Below, piece after piece: positions 1 through 12,000 of a DNA stretch of 64,000 nt. The notes beneath the pieces are model-generated. The model was not told where the DNA came from and did no database searches. It saw only the letters and a program-made list of their open reading frames with translations. The first letter of the stretch is position 1. Every line of letters starts with the position of its first letter. This DNA is from Cellulophaga sp. HaHaR_3_176 (GTDB lineage: Bacteria > Bacteroidota > Bacteroidia > Flavobacteriales > Flavobacteriaceae). Where the stretch lies: the NCBI RefSeq assembly GCF_019021925.1, contig NZ_CP058990.1, forward strand, positions 1,604,001 through 1,668,000, read 5' to 3'. The position numbers were made by a program, and so were the translations under genes.

Positions 1-20
1 AGTTCTTCGTTATCTTCCAT
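1..20 (-). CDS. parC: DNA topoisomerase IV subunit A, start only (partial)
   Basis: A minus-strand ATG at 18-20 opens a frame reading MEDNEE to the window edge. It starts 31 bases after the parE stop and runs the same way. In Flavobacteriia parE is normally followed directly by parC, whose product begins with an acidic stretch, so this is most likely the parC start. Only six or seven codons are visible, so the call rests on context. Confidence 0.55.
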
Positions 21-51
21 GCAGAAAGAATCGTATTAGTTTGGTTTATAA

Positions 52-1908
52 TTAATTATCTTCTATTAAATCTAATTCTACTTTAAGATTTTCTATGATA
101 AATTTTTGTCTGTCTGGTGTGTTTTTACCCATATAAAATTCAAGTAAACTTTCAATAGACATGTTTTTATCTAACATCACAGGCTCTAATCGAATATCGC
201 CACCAATGAAGTGCTTAAACTCATCTGGAGAAATTTCACCCAAACCTTTAAATCGAGTTATCTCTGCTTTTCCTGAAAGCTCATTTATTGCATCTTGCTT
301 TTCTTCTGGAGAATAACAGTAAAAGGTTTTCTTTTTATTACGCACTCTAAATAAAGGTGTTTGCAAAATATACAAATGATTCTCTTTTATCAATTCAGGA
401 AAAAACTGAAGAAAAAATGTAATCAATAATAAACGAATGTGCATACCATCGACATCGGCATCAGTTGCTATTACAATATTATTGTAACGCAAATCTTCCA
501 TAGAATCTTCAATATTTAATGCTGCTTGTAATAAATTAAATTCTTCGTTTTCGTATACAATCTTTTTAGACATACCGTACGAGTTTAAAGGCTTACCTCT
601 AAGACTGAAAACAGCTTGCGTATTCACATCTCTAGACTTTGTAATTGAACCAGAAGCTGAATCTCCCTCTGTTATAAAAAGCGTACTCTCTAAATATCTA
701 TCGTTTTTTGTATCACCTAAATGAACTCTACAATCACGTAATTTTTTATTATGCAGGTTCGACTTTTTAGCTCTATCTCTGGCTAACTTACGAATACCTG
801 ATAGTTCTTTACGCTCCTTCTCTGCTTGCATTATCTTTCGTTGCAACTTTTCTGCAGTGTCTGGATTTTTATGTAAATAGTTATCTAATTTTGTACCTAT
901 AAAATCATTTATATAGGTTCTTACCGTAGGAAACTCACCTCCCATATCAGTAGAACCTAATTTTGTTTTAGTTTGACTTTCAAAAACAGGCTCCATTACT
1001 TTTATAGCTATCGCTGATATAATAGATTTTCGAATATCTGAAGCTTCATAATTTTTGCCATAAAAATCACGAATAGTACGAGCTATTGCCTCTCTAAATG
1101 CTGATTGATGTGTACCTCCCTGTGTTGTATGCTGCCCGTTTACAAAAGAATGATATTCTTCACTGTATTGGGTTTTACTATGTGTAATAGCAACTTCAAT
1201 ATCATCACCTTTTAAATGTATAACAGGGTATAACATATCCTCGACATTGTTATTATCCTCTAAAAGATCTTTAAGTCCGTTTTCTGAATAGAATTTTTCA
1301 CCATTAAAAACTATAGTCAAACCAGGATTTAAGTACACATAGTTTTTAAGCATTCGCTCTATGTACTCATTTCTGTACTTATATTTTTTAAAAATTACTT
1401 CATCTGGAATAAAAGAAACTTTAGTTCCTTTTCTTTTCGAAGTACTTTCCGGACCTTCTTCCTGTACTAAATTACCTTGATGAAACTCTGCTGTTTTTAA
1501 TTGGTTATCTCTAGACGATTCTACTTTAAAAAACGTTGACAAAGCATTTACTGCCTTAGTACCTACCCCATTTAAACCAACAGACTTCTTAAACGCTCTA
1601 GAATCATACTTACCACCAGTATTCATTTTAGACACTACATCTACAACTTTACCTAATGGAATTCCTCTACCATAATCACGAACAGAAACAAGATTTTCTT
1701 TTATCGCTATATCAATAGTTCTACCAGACCCCATTACAAACTCATCAATACAGTTATCTATAACCTCTTTTAGAAGGATATAAATACCATCATCGGCAGA
1801 TGATCCATCTCCCAATTTACCGATATACATTCCTGGACGTAAACGAATATGCTCTTTCCAATCAAGCGAACGGATATTATCTTCTGTATATTGAGTATTT
1901 TCTGACAT
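52..1908 (-). CDS. parE: DNA topoisomerase IV subunit B
   Basis: ATPase subunit of the type IIA topoisomerase that decatenates daughter chromosomes; partner of ParC. The 618-residue protein has the GHKL ATPase fold: EVIDNCIDE near residues 48-56, GRGIP near 80 and [10 protein letters not shown] near 111-120. The TOPRIM domain follows, with ITEGDSASG at 412-420 and DADVDG at 483-488. Length is in the usual range for ParE and shorter than GyrB, with no insert. GyrB is the only real alternative; the apparent parC start immediately downstream favours ParE. A near-consensus promoter box (TATCTTTC on the minus strand, 1954-1961) lies about 45 bases upstream of the start. Confidence 0.93.
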   Translation of the reverse strand: MSENTQYTEDNIRSLDWKEHIRLRPGMYIGKLGDGSSADDGIYILLKEVIDNCIDEFVMGSGRTIDIAIKENLVSVRDYGRGIPLGKVVDVVSKMNTGGKYDSRAFKKSVGLNGVGTKAVNALSTFFKVESSRDNQLKTAEFHQGNLVQEEGPESTSKRKGTKVSFIPDEVIFKKYKYRNEYIERMLKNYVYLNPGLTIVFNGEKFYSENGLKDLLEDNNNVEDMLYPVIHLKGDDIEVAITHSKTQYSEEYHSFVNGQHTTQGGTHQSAFREAIARTIRDFYGKNYEASDIRKSIISAIAIKVMEPVFESQTKTKLGSTDMGGEFPTVRTYINDFIGTKLDNYLHKNPDTAEKLQRKIMQAEKERKELSGIRKLARDRAKKSNLHNKKLRDCRVHLGDTKNDRYLESTLFITEGDSASGSITKSRDVNTQAVFSLRGKPLNSYGMSKKIVYENEEFNLLQAALNIEDSMEDLRYNNIVIATDADVDGMHIRLLLITFFLQFFPELIKENHLYILQTPLFRVRNKKKTFYCYSPEEKQDAINELSGKAEITRFKGLGEISPDEFKHFIGGDIRLEPVMLDKNMSIESLLEFYMGKNTPDRQKFIIENLKVELDLIEDN

Positions 1909-2059
1909 GTCAAGGGTTTCTTCGAAAGTGTTGCTAATATAGCAAGTGTTAAGGAAAGATAAAACTAGACGCCCCGAAAGTAATCAACAATACGCAATTT
2001 TGTTTTGTTGATATTATTACATTTTATAAGAAAAGAAACCATTCATCTAAAATGAAGCT

Positions 2060-2962
2060 CTAATTATGCTTTCTTTTTTTTGAAACAAATGAAACTCCTA
2101 AAATAACAACACACATACCTACCAGTTGAATAACACTTACACTCTCATTTAAAAAGAAAAATGCTAATAAAATAGTTGAAATCGGCCCCAAACTGCCAAA
2201 TATTGAAAAAGTTGATGCACCAAGCCTCTCAATTGCTGCTGAAACTAAAAAAGAAGGAATTAATGTTGAAAAAACAGCCATAGACAATCCTAAAACGTAA
2301 ACTTCTGATGGATAATCAAATAAATTAAAATCTCCTTGAAGAATATAATGCACAACAACACAAAAAGTAGAAACCATCATTGCATATGAAGTAAACTTCA
2401 GTACACCAAATTTAGGAATCAACCAACCACTTCCTACCAAGTAAGAAGCGTACGCTGCAGCACTTAAAAGAATTAAAAAACCTCCAATTACTACATCATC
2501 ACTTTGCACTGCTAATTCATCCCAAAATGTAACTAAAACCCCTACATAAGTAATTAATATTGCTATTATTTGATTTTTGGTTATTACTTTCTTTAAAAAC
2601 AAATAAGAAATTAAAACCACGATTGTTGGGTACACAAATAAGATTATACGCTCTAGACCCGCTTTTATGTACTGTAACCCCATAAAATCAAATAAGCTCG
2701 CCAAATAATACCCAATAAAACCAAAGAAAAATAGCCAAACCCAATCTTTTGTTTTTCTAGACTGAATAGCTACTGGTTTTTTCCAAAAAGCAATTGCTAT
2801 ATAAAATGGTAAAGAAAAAACCATTCTAAATAATAAAAGTGTTAAATAATCAATTTGGAAATTATAGGCTAATTTAACCATTACAGCCTTTGCAGAAAAT
2901 AAGATTATTCCTATAATTGCAAATACGAAACCTATTGTTTTTGAAGATATTTTATCAAACAT
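2060..2962 (-). CDS. EamA/DMT-family transporter
   Basis: Inner-membrane permease of 300 residues with about ten hydrophobic helices in two homologous halves, the layout of the drug/metabolite transporter superfamily. The ends of the halves carry typical EamA features (RMVFSLPFYI near residue 47, and a glycine-rich GPISTILLAFFFLNE segment near 258-272). The protein ends in a basic KKRKHN tail. Substrate cannot be predicted. It stands alone between parE and ychF on the same strand, with gaps of about 150 and 80 bases. Confidence 0.85.
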   Translation of the reverse strand: MFDKISSKTIGFVFAIIGIILFSAKAVMVKLAYNFQIDYLTLLLFRMVFSLPFYIAIAFWKKPVAIQSRKTKDWVWLFFFGFIGYYLASLFDFMGLQYIKAGLERIILFVYPTIVVLISYLFLKKVITKNQIIAILITYVGVLVTFWDELAVQSDDVVIGGFLILLSAAAYASYLVGSGWLIPKFGVLKFTSYAMMVSTFCVVVHYILQGDFNLFDYPSEVYVLGLSMAVFSTLIPSFLVSAAIERLGASTFSIFGSLGPISTILLAFFFLNESVSVIQLVGMCVVILGVSFVSKKRKHN

Positions 2963-3040
2963 GCCAACAAAGCTAGCATGTTTGATAAAACTTATTTTTA
3001 TAAACTGAACTAATTACGAAGTTCAAGCTTGTATGTAAAA

Positions 3041-4135
3041 TTATACGTTAAATCTAAAATGCATTACATCACCATCTTTAACGATGTATTCTTTACCTTC
3101 TACACGCATTTTACCAGCTTCTTTCACTTTAGACTCACTCCCGAAAGAAACATAGTCATCATAAGCGATAACTTCGGCTCTAATAAACCCTTTTTCAAAA
3201 TCAGTATGAATTACACCAGCAGCTTGAGGTGCTGTTGCTCCTACAGGAATAGTCCAAGCTCGCACTTCTTTAACGCCCGCAGTAAAATAAGTTTCTAAAT
3301 TTAATAATTTGTAAGCACCACGAATTAATTTACCAGAACCTGGCTCTGACAAACCTAAATCTTCTAAGAACATTTTACGTTCCTCATAAGTCTCTAATTC
3401 TGTAATATCTGCCTCAGTACCTACTGCTAAAAATATAACTTCAGCATTTTCACCTGCCACAGCCTCTTTAACCTTATCTACATATGCATTACCATTTACA
3501 GCTGCATCTTCATCTACATTACAAACATACATTACAGGTTTATCTGTAATAAACTGCAAAGGATAAACAAACTCTTTATGATCTTCTTTTGCGAAATCTA
3601 AAGCTCTTACCGATGTACCTGCCTCTAAACCAGTTTTAATTTGCAATAAAATAGCTTCTTCTTTTTGCGCCTCTTTATTACCTGTTTTAGCAGCCCTCTT
3701 TACTTTTTCAAGCTTTTTATCTACAGTTTCTAAATCTTTTAACTGCAACTCCATATCTATAGTCTCTTTATCCCTAATAGGATCAACAGAACCATCAACA
3801 TGTACTATATTATCATTATCAAAACAACGTAACACATGCAAAATAGCATCTGTTTCTCTAATGTTTCCTAAAAATTGATTTCCTAAACCTTCTCCTTTAC
3901 TAGCTCCTTTTACAAGACCTGCAATATCAACAATTTCAACTGTCGCAGGCAAAACTCGCTCTGGATTTACTAATTCTTCTAATTTCTGTATCCTTGTATC
4001 AGGAACATTTACTACTCCTATATTAGGTTCTATAGTACAAAAAGGGAAGTTTGCACTTTGTGCTTTTGCGTTAGACAAACAATTAAAAAGGGTGGATTTA
4101 CCTACGTTTGGCAATCCTACGATTCCTGCTTTCAT
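3041..4135 (-). CDS. ychF: Redox-regulated ATPase YchF (Obg-like)
   Basis: Cytoplasmic Obg-family P-loop NTPase that binds ATP and ribosomes. The ATG at 4133-4135 gives 364 residues, the usual YchF length; a TTG one codon upstream is less likely. The start [18 protein letters not shown] holds the G1 motif, [10 protein letters not shown] near residue 67 the G3 motif, and the C-terminal TGS domain ends in [11 protein letters not shown], typical of the family. No oddities. Confidence 0.97.
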   Translation of the reverse strand: MKAGIVGLPNVGKSTLFNCLSNAKAQSANFPFCTIEPNIGVVNVPDTRIQKLEELVNPERVLPATVEIVDIAGLVKGASKGEGLGNQFLGNIRETDAILHVLRCFDNDNIVHVDGSVDPIRDKETIDMELQLKDLETVDKKLEKVKRAAKTGNKEAQKEEAILLQIKTGLEAGTSVRALDFAKEDHKEFVYPLQFITDKPVMYVCNVDEDAAVNGNAYVDKVKEAVAGENAEVIFLAVGTEADITELETYEERKMFLEDLGLSEPGSGKLIRGAYKLLNLETYFTAGVKEVRAWTIPVGATAPQAAGVIHTDFEKGFIRAEVIAYDDYVSFGSESKVKEAGKMRVEGKEYIVKDGDVMHFRFNV

Positions 4136-4338
4136 CAAAAATATTTTTAAAGCTGCAAATATAACTTATCGAGTTATATTAACCTCAATATTAAAAAATA
4201 AAGATATTCAACATTTTTAGCTGTTTTCATTATAAAAATTATTTTTTTGGGAAAAATCCTGCATTATTAACGATTAATTCATTAATTTAACTTTTCATTA
4301 ACCCATTGGTTATTAAAATAGAGTAACAAAAACATTAA

Positions 4339-4914
4339 ATGTTAGATAATAAAGGAGAAACTTTATGGTTTTTATTTCTAGAAGGAAATGCCAATGCGTT
4401 CTCTTCTATATTTAAGATGTACTATGCTTCTTTACATAGTTATGGACTAAAAATTTGTGGTAATACAGAGGTCACAGAAGATTCTCTTCAAAATTTCTTT
4501 ATCTATTTATATGAAAACAGAAATACGATAGGTAAAGTAAATAATATTAAAGCATATTTATTTGTTTCTTTCAGAAGAGCTTTGTTTACACACTTAAAAA
4601 AAGAAAGAATTTTTACTGAATTAGATTCAAAAAATGCTATTGATACTAATTTTGAGTTTTCTCATGAAGAATTAACTATAAAACATGAGTTCTCTATAGC
4701 TCAAAGAAATGTTGTTATTAATATTTTAAACACACTATCCCCTCGCGAGCGTGAAGTAATTTACTTAAAATATTATAGCTCATTAAACACTTCTGATATA
4801 TCAGAAGCTATGGATATTTCTTATCAGAGCGTTTCAAACACACTTCAAAAAGCTTTTTCTAAACTTAGAAAAACAATAGAAAACGACATGCTTTCGTCAA
4901 TTTTAAAAAAATAA
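4339..4914 (+). CDS. ECF sigma factor (FecI-like)
   Basis: RNA polymerase sigma factor of 191 residues with only regions 2 and 4. Region 2 spans roughly residues 20-95 (NFFIYLYENRN, NIKAYLFVSFRRALFTHLKK). Region 4 spans roughly 130-180, with LSPREREVIYLKYY and a helix-turn-helix around DISEAMDISYQSVSN. It is followed after 84 bases by a FecR-type anti-sigma gene and then two TonB receptors, the classic order for cell-surface signalling in Bacteroidota. It therefore probably drives the cluster itself. The 200 bases upstream hold no other gene. Confidence 0.9.
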   Translation: MLDNKGETLWFLFLEGNANAFSSIFKMYYASLHSYGLKICGNTEVTEDSLQNFFIYLYENRNTIGKVNNIKAYLFVSFRRALFTHLKKERIFTELDSKNAIDTNFEFSHEELTIKHEFSIAQRNVVINILNTLSPREREVIYLKYYSSLNTSDISEAMDISYQSVSNTLQKAFSKLRKTIENDMLSSILKK

Positions 4915-4998
4915 TTTATTTTTCTTCAAAATTTTAGGGTATAAAATAAAAAACTCTTCCTCTTTATAAATAGAAAGCACAATAGCTACTATTTACTA

Positions 4999-6009
4999 AT
5001 GGAAGAAAGCAAACAACATTTTTTAGAAAACCTTTTAAATGACACCTCTTTTAACAATTGGGTTTTTAAAAGCAATAGAAATGATATTGCATTTTGGAAT
5101 AACTGGATATTAGACAACCCAGAATATATTGATACCATCTATAATGCCAGAGATATTATTAAAGGAATTGATTTTGAAGAAAAAGAATTAAGCTCCGATT
5201 TTATTAATGATAAGTTTGATTTAGTTTTTGAAAAAATACAATCGAATACATTAGAGAGGTCTAAGAAAAATAAAGCATCAAAAAGCTCTAATAAAAAATT
5301 AATTGGTTTTAGTGTTCTTTTAGTCGCTTCCTTTATTATTTTATTTTCAATAGTAAATACTTTAAATTTTAATACAGAGGTAATTCACAAAACTGGATTT
5401 GGTGAAATTATCAATCTAAAATTACCTGATGGCACTACTGTTGTTTTAAATGGTAATTCTCAATTAAAATATGAAAAAGGAAACTCTAGAGATGTTTTTT
5501 TAGATGGGGAAGCTTATTTTAAAGTAAAATCTAAACCTTCAACTAAAGCTAAGTTTTGGGTTACTACAAATGATTTAAAAGTTGAAGTTTTTGGGACACA
5601 CTTTAATGTGAATACCCGAAATGAAAAAACAAATGTATTGCTAGATGAAGGCTCCATAAACCTTCTACTAGAGAATGGTGGTTCTAAAAAAATGAATCCA
5701 GGAGAAATAGTCTCTTATTCAAAAATAAATGAAATTTTACTTCACGAAAAAATTAACAGCGATTTCAATTATGCACTTTGGAGAGACGGTACATACATTT
5801 TTAACAACATCTCTTTAAATAAGGTTATGAAATATATTGAAGATGCTTATGGTATATCGTCTGAATTTATTGATGAAGAAACTAAAAACATCAAGCTAAC
5901 TGGAGGTATTCCTAATGAAAATTTAAAAATATGTATCGATGCAATTCAAAAATCGACAGGCATTACCATTATAGAAAAAGAAAATAAATTGTTAATAATT
6001 AAAGATTAA
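4999..6009 (+). CDS. FecR-type anti-sigma factor
   Basis: Single-pass inner-membrane anti-sigma regulator of 336 residues. The N-terminal cytoplasmic part (1-100) would bind the sigma factor encoded just upstream; one membrane helix lies near residues 101-122 (IGFSVLLVASFIILFSIVN). The periplasmic FecR domain begins TGFGEIINLKLPDGTTV and includes GEAYFKV and VFGTHFNV; a C-terminal DUF4974-type STN-like domain runs from about 258 (FNNISLNKVMKYIEDAY) to the end. It is 4 bases from the receptor gene, so the two are surely cotranscribed. Confidence 0.92.
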   Translation: MEESKQHFLENLLNDTSFNNWVFKSNRNDIAFWNNWILDNPEYIDTIYNARDIIKGIDFEEKELSSDFINDKFDLVFEKIQSNTLERSKKNKASKSSNKKLIGFSVLLVASFIILFSIVNTLNFNTEVIHKTGFGEIINLKLPDGTTVVLNGNSQLKYEKGNSRDVFLDGEAYFKVKSKPSTKAKFWVTTNDLKVEVFGTHFNVNTRNEKTNVLLDEGSINLLLENGGSKKMNPGEIVSYSKINEILLHEKINSDFNYALWRDGTYIFNNISLNKVMKYIEDAYGISSEFIDEETKNIKLTGGIPNENLKICIDAIQKSTGITIIEKENKLLIIKD

Positions 6010-6013
6010 AATT

Positions 6014-8968
6014 ATGAACCTGAAAACATATGTATCAGCCCTGTTCTCCGTAGTTCTTTTTTTAGGAATTATAACTACTGGATTCGCAAATGATAATTTA
6101 CGATCTACAAACAACTCTAAAGTATCATTACCCGATTTTTTAAATGATGTAAGCAAAAAACATCATGTTTTCTTTACATACAATCCTGAAATATTATTAG
6201 GCTCTTCATTAGACCCTGCTGAATACGAATATGAGAAGCTAGATCAAATATTAAGTAAACTAGAGAAGAAGACTAGTTATGATTTTGAATATTTAGGGAA
6301 TAAGTATTACGTGATTTATCAAAAAAAAACAACTACAAATAAATTAGAAAAACTAAGTCTAAAAAGTCATTCTAGTATTCATTTTTTTCAAACAAATTTT
6401 AATATTCAAAAAACAGTCTCTGGTAAAATAACCGACCAAGATGGTATGCCACTAGTAGGTGCCAATGTTTTAGAAAAAGGGACCGTAAATGGCACAACAA
6501 CTGATTTTGATGGTAATTATAAAATAACCATTTCAGATAATGCAACATTAGTATACAGCTACATTGGTTATTCTAGTGTAGAAGAAAAAGTGAATGGTAG
6601 ATCTCAAATTAACATCATTTTAAATGAAGGCGAATTATTAGAAGAGGTTATTATGGTGGGTAACAGATCTAAACCTAGAACAGCTTTAGAATCAGCTGTA
6701 CCTATTGATAATATTGGCGTGTCAGAATTAAAAAGCACAGGACAACCTAGTGTAGATAAAATGCTTACCTATAAAGTACCATCATTCAATTCTTCAAATC
6801 AAACTGTTTCTGATGCAACTGCACATTTTGATCCTGCTGATTTAAGAGGTCTTGGTCCTAGTAGAACATTGGTTTTAATTAATGGAAAAAGAAAAAACCA
6901 AAGTGCCTTAGTATACATTAACGATACCCCTGGTAAAGGTGAAGTTGGCGTTGATTTGAAAAGTATTCCTGTTGCCGCTATTGAAAGAATAGAAGTGCTT
7001 AGAGATGGTGCTTCCGCACAATATGGATCTGATGCCATTGCTGGTGTTATAAATATGATTTTAAAAAAGAATGTTGAATTCACTACAGTTAATTTAAAAT
7101 CAGGCATCACTAGTCAAGGCGATGGTTTCAATTTCGGAGCTGACCTAAACTCTTCAATTGGTATTGGCGAAAATGGCGGTTATTTAAATTTAACTTTTGG
7201 TTACTACCAACAAGATGTAACAAACAGAGCTGGAACACCTGGTAAGGATGATTTGTTTGGAGTACCTGCCAACGATCCTACCTGGGGAGATTGGTTAGCT
7301 AACAACCCTGATTTAGGTATGACTGTTGGTCAACCAGAAATGAAAAATGTCGATGCCTTTTTTAATGCTGGTATTCCTTTTAATAATAACAAAGGAGAAT
7401 TTTACACTTTTGGCGGCATGACCTATAGAACAGGAAAAAGTTTTGCTTTATACAGACCTCCTTACTGGGTTGGTGATCCGTTTAACTTATTACATGATGA
7501 AAATGAAGTATACAATGGCTTTCAACCAACATTTGAAACTGATATAAGAGATAATAACTTTACCGTTGGTTTTAAATCTAAACTTTTAGGTTTTGATGTT
7601 GATTTAAGTGGTACTTATGGTAGAAATGCGGTAGATTACATTGTTAGCAACAGCTTAAACCCTTCTTTAGGCGCTAACAGTCCGACTGTTTTTGATGTTG
7701 GAGGATATAATTTTAGCAACACATTAGCTAATCTTGATTTTTCTAGAAGCTTTGGAGATATTAGCATAAGTTTCGGATCAGAAATCAGAGGCGAACGCTT
7801 TAAAGCAATTGCTGGCGAATCTGCCTCGTATGAACCAGGTCCAGTACAATCTTTTCCTGGGTTGCAACCAACAAATGAAGTACTTGCGAAAAGAGATAAT
7901 ATAGGTGTTTATGCTAATTTAGATTGGGATATTACAGAAGCTTTTTTAATAGGCGGAGCTGCAAGACATGAAGAGTTTAGTGATTTTGGAGGTAATACAT
8001 CTTGGAAAATAAGTTCTAGATATTTATTAGGTAATAATAAAGGAGCTATAAGAGCCTCATATAGTACCGGGTTTAGAGCACCTTCTTTGCATCAAATTTA
8101 TTTAAGTAATGTTCAAACATTAGTATCTGGTAATACCATATCAAATCAAGGCACCTTTAATAATGTCGACCCTATTATTAGAGAAGGCTTAGGTGTTCCT
8201 CAATTAACTGCTGAAACATCTAAAAATATTTCTGCAGGTATTACATTTCAAGCAACAAGTGATTTTTCACTATCAATTGATTTTTACAACGTAAAAATGG
8301 ACGACAGAGTCTTATTTACAGGTGAAATAGGCTTTGATGCTGATGACAATACAACAAACCCTGTAGAAGAAATACTTATAGATAATTCTATCACAAGTCT
8401 AAAATTCTTTGCAAACGCTGTTAATACAGAAACTAATGGTATTGATTTAGTTGCTACATACAAAAACATTAATCTGGGTAATGGTTTTTTAACCGCAACT
8501 CTTTCCGCTAATTACAACGAAACTGAAATTGTTGGACAGATTAACACTCCGACCATTTTAGCTCAGAACAATTATGACATTTTTAATCGTAAAGAACAAT
8601 CTAGAATTATTTCTGCAAGACCAAAATCTAAAGTTTTATTAGGTCTAGACTATAAACTAAATAAATTAATAGTAGGTATTAATAATACATACTTCGGAGA
8701 GGTTACATGGCAACATGCAACAATACCTGCAAACGATCAAACATTCACTGGTAAACTAATTACAGACTTATACATTAATTATAATTTTTCAGATAAAATA
8801 TCAGCAAATATTGGAATTAATAATTTGTTGAATGTGTACCCCGATACTATTGATACTAAAGGTGATGTTGTAACCGATTTAGGCGGTAGGTTTAAATATC
8901 CATGGGAAGTAAACCAATTTGGTTTTAATGGTACAACAATGAATGCTGGTATAAATTTTAAATTCTAA
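6014..8968 (+). CDS. TonB-dependent receptor with STN signalling domain
   Basis: Outer-membrane transducer of 984 residues. A signal peptide (1-25) is followed by an STN domain at about 38-110 (SLPDFLNDVSKKHHVFFTYN), which in FecA-type systems contacts the anti-sigma factor. A carboxypeptidase-like regulatory domain lies at about 137-212 (GKITDQDGMPLVGANV), then the plug (GPSRTLVLINGKRKN, EVLRDGASAQYGSDAIAG) and the beta-barrel ending in aromatic F. The transported substrate is not readable; there is no SusD partner, so a polysaccharide locus is unlikely. It is paralogous to the next gene, which lacks the STN domain. Confidence 0.92.
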   Translation: MNLKTYVSALFSVVLFLGIITTGFANDNLRSTNNSKVSLPDFLNDVSKKHHVFFTYNPEILLGSSLDPAEYEYEKLDQILSKLEKKTSYDFEYLGNKYYVIYQKKTTTNKLEKLSLKSHSSIHFFQTNFNIQKTVSGKITDQDGMPLVGANVLEKGTVNGTTTDFDGNYKITISDNATLVYSYIGYSSVEEKVNGRSQINIILNEGELLEEVIMVGNRSKPRTALESAVPIDNIGVSELKSTGQPSVDKMLTYKVPSFNSSNQTVSDATAHFDPADLRGLGPSRTLVLINGKRKNQSALVYINDTPGKGEVGVDLKSIPVAAIERIEVLRDGASAQYGSDAIAGVINMILKKNVEFTTVNLKSGITSQGDGFNFGADLNSSIGIGENGGYLNLTFGYYQQDVTNRAGTPGKDDLFGVPANDPTWGDWLANNPDLGMTVGQPEMKNVDAFFNAGIPFNNNKGEFYTFGGMTYRTGKSFALYRPPYWVGDPFNLLHDENEVYNGFQPTFETDIRDNNFTVGFKSKLLGFDVDLSGTYGRNAVDYIVSNSLNPSLGANSPTVFDVGGYNFSNTLANLDFSRSFGDISISFGSEIRGERFKAIAGESASYEPGPVQSFPGLQPTNEVLAKRDNIGVYANLDWDITEAFLIGGAARHEEFSDFGGNTSWKISSRYLLGNNKGAIRASYSTGFRAPSLHQIYLSNVQTLVSGNTISNQGTFNNVDPIIREGLGVPQLTAETSKNISAGITFQATSDFSLSIDFYNVKMDDRVLFTGEIGFDADDNTTNPVEEILIDNSITSLKFFANAVNTETNGIDLVATYKNINLGNGFLTATLSANYNETEIVGQINTPTILAQNNYDIFNRKEQSRIISARPKSKVLLGLDYKLNKLIVGINNTYFGEVTWQHATIPANDQTFTGKLITDLYINYNFSDKISANIGINNLLNVYPDTIDTKGDVVTDLGGRFKYPWEVNQFGFNGTTMNAGINFKF

Positions 8969-9006
8969 TAAACTATTTAAATTACTAATAACTAAAACTC
9001 AAAATT

Positions 9007-12000
9007 ATGAACAAGAATTCAATTTTTAAAACGCTGTCGTCGTTTGTCCTTTTTCTAGGGATAACCGCCAATGGATCAGCAAAAAATATTGCGCTGTATG
9101 ATACGGCTGATTTACCAAAAATAGAAAGCAAATTAAAGGCTAATACTATACAAAGCGCTGTAACTGGTAAAATTACAGACCAAGACGGAATGCCATTAGC
9201 AGGTGCTAATGTTGTTGTAAAAGGTACTACAAATGGTACTACTTCAGATTTTGATGGTAATTATACTATTGAAGCTGCAAGTGATGCAACTTTAGTTTTT
9301 AGTTATATTGGCTTTGAAACAATTGAAAAGAAAATAGGTGGTAAATCAAGTATAAATGTAATTCTTTCTGAAGGAAACAAGCTTGATGAATTTATCGTTG
9401 TAGGTTCTCGAACAGCTCCTAGATCAAATACAGACTCACCTCTTCCTGTTGATGTTGTTGGTGCAAAAGACTTAACGTCTACAGGTCAAGCTTCTTTCGA
9501 TAAAGCTTTACAGTATAAAATTCCATCTTTTAACACTGTCCAAACTCCTGTTAACGATGCAACATCTCTATTAGATCCTTATGAAATTAGAAACATGGGG
9601 CCTTCTAGAACATTAATATTAATTAACGGTAAGCGTAAAAACTTAAGTTCTTTATTATATACTCAAACTTCTCCAGGCCGTGGGGAAACAGGTGCTGATA
9701 TATCTGCTATTCCTACAGATGCGATTAAAAGAGTAGAAATTTTACGTGATGGTGCTTCTGCTCAATATGGTTCTGATGCAATTGCAGGTGTAATGAACAT
9801 CATTTTAAAAAATAGCGCTAATGAAGGTTCTGCAACTATTAGAACTGGAATAACTAGTGAAGGTGATGGAGAAATGTTCGGTATTGCTGTAAACAATGGA
9901 TCTAGTATTGGTGATGATAAAGGTTTCGTTAACTATACTATCGATTTATCTAAAGTTAACCAATCAAATAGACCAGGTACTGTAAATGCTGCTGGAGATG
10001 CTGCCGATTTCACATCTTCAAACCCTAACTCATATGGAAGTTACTTAAATGGTTCATTGCTAGGTGGAGTTGATTTAACTGGTTTTACAGTTCCTCAAGC
10101 AGTTGCAGAATTTACAAACAATTATGTTGGCTCAGCAGATTACAACACACGTAATGCTGCTATTTTAGCCTCAAATGCTCAAGGATTAGCTACTACCGAA
10201 GAATTTTTAGGAAGAAGACCAGATGCAGGAAATATTAATGGTTCTCCTGAAACTGCTTCCGCTAAATTTGAAATTAACACTGGTTATGAATTAAGTGAAA
10301 ACACTAACTTATATGCAAACGCTGCTTATGTATATAAAAAAGTAAATAGTTTTGCTAACTATAGAACTCCTTATTGGAAGCCATTAAGCGAAGGGTCTGA
10401 ATATTTAGCAGATTTTTTCCCTGGTAACAACCCAAATACAGTAAATGGTTATGATGGTTATGTACCAACTTTTGAAGGTCTTTTAACTGATTACAATGCT
10501 ACAATTGGTTTTAAAACTGTAAAAAATGATTGGAATGTTGATGTTAGTTTTACAACAGGTGGTAACACTCAAACTTACAATGTAAATAACTCGCATAATG
10601 CAAACGAAGTATATTCACCATCTACTTGGGTAGATGCAAATAGTAATGGTACTTTAGATGATGGAGAACTTTCTCAAGGTTCTGAATTATATAGGTCAAA
10701 CAGCCAAAGATCTTTTAGTCCTGGTGGAACTAGCTTTTCTCACAATGTTGGTAACATTGATATATCTAGAATTTTATCTGATAAAATTAGTATTGGGTTT
10801 GGTTCTGAATTTAGAACTGAAACATTTGAAATAATTGAAGGTGGTTTAGCATCTTATGATGGTGGTGGAGCTGATTCTTTTGCTGGTAATAGCCCTGAAA
10901 ACTCTGGTAAATTTAACCGTTATAATTTTGGAGGATATTTCGATATTGCTTACGATGTTTCAGATAATTTTTTACTGAATGGAACTATTAGAACTGAAAA
11001 TTATTCTGACTTCGGTAATGCTTTTGTTTGGAAGTTAAGTTCTAGATATAAATTTTTGGATGATAAAGTAACTTTAAGAGGTTCTGTTTCAACAGGATTT
11101 AGAGCTCCTACTTTGCACCAAATTTACACTCAAAAAGCACAATATAGCTTTGTACCTGGTCAAGGTATTCAAGTTGGTGGTTTAGTTAACAACGTTTCTT
11201 CTACTGCTAACATACTTGGTTTACCTCAATTAGATGCTGAAGAATCTACTAACTTCACTGTTGGTTTAGGTGCCAAAATAAACAAAAACTTTAATGTTAC
11301 TGTTGATTACTATAATATTGCTGTTAAAGACCGTATCGTATTAAGTACTGAAATTGGAGCTACTGCAACTGATGCTGTTGGTAACAGTATAGGTAATACT
11401 CCATTAGATCAAGTATTAAACAATAATAATTTAAGTGATATTAGCTTTTTTGTTAATGCTTTAGATACTAAAACATCTGGAATAGATTTTGTTGCAAACT
11501 ACAAAAACATTGGTTTAGGAGACGGAATACTTGATTTTACTTTATCTGGAAACTACACAATTCAAAACGAAAGAGATGGAGCTGTCAAAAACCCTCAATT
11601 AGTTGAAGACGCTGGTCAATCTGTAGTTAACGCTACTCAAGAAGCTTTATTTTTTACATCTAGACCAAAAACAAAGTGGATATTAGGAGCTAATTATAAT
11701 ATTAATAAATTCGGATTCTCTTTTAATAATACTTACTTCGGAAAAACCACATTTAAGCAACAAGGTTTAGACGAAAACTTAAGAACAGAATTTACTCCTA
11801 AAATTGTATCAGACTTAGGAGTTAATTTTAATGCTACTGAAAAACTTACAATAGCTTTAAACATCAATAACTTATTTAATGTTTTACCAGAATGGGGCTT
11901 TAAAGCAGAAAATGCAGCAGGTCAAGCTTTAATTGATGATACTTCGTTAACATATTACGGAATAACACCTATTCAAGAGCAATCTAATCTTATTACATTT

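Noticed and set aside
3029..3298. Plus-strand frame opposite the end of ychF
   Set aside because: It is the antisense shadow of a clear gene, with no promoter or family match.
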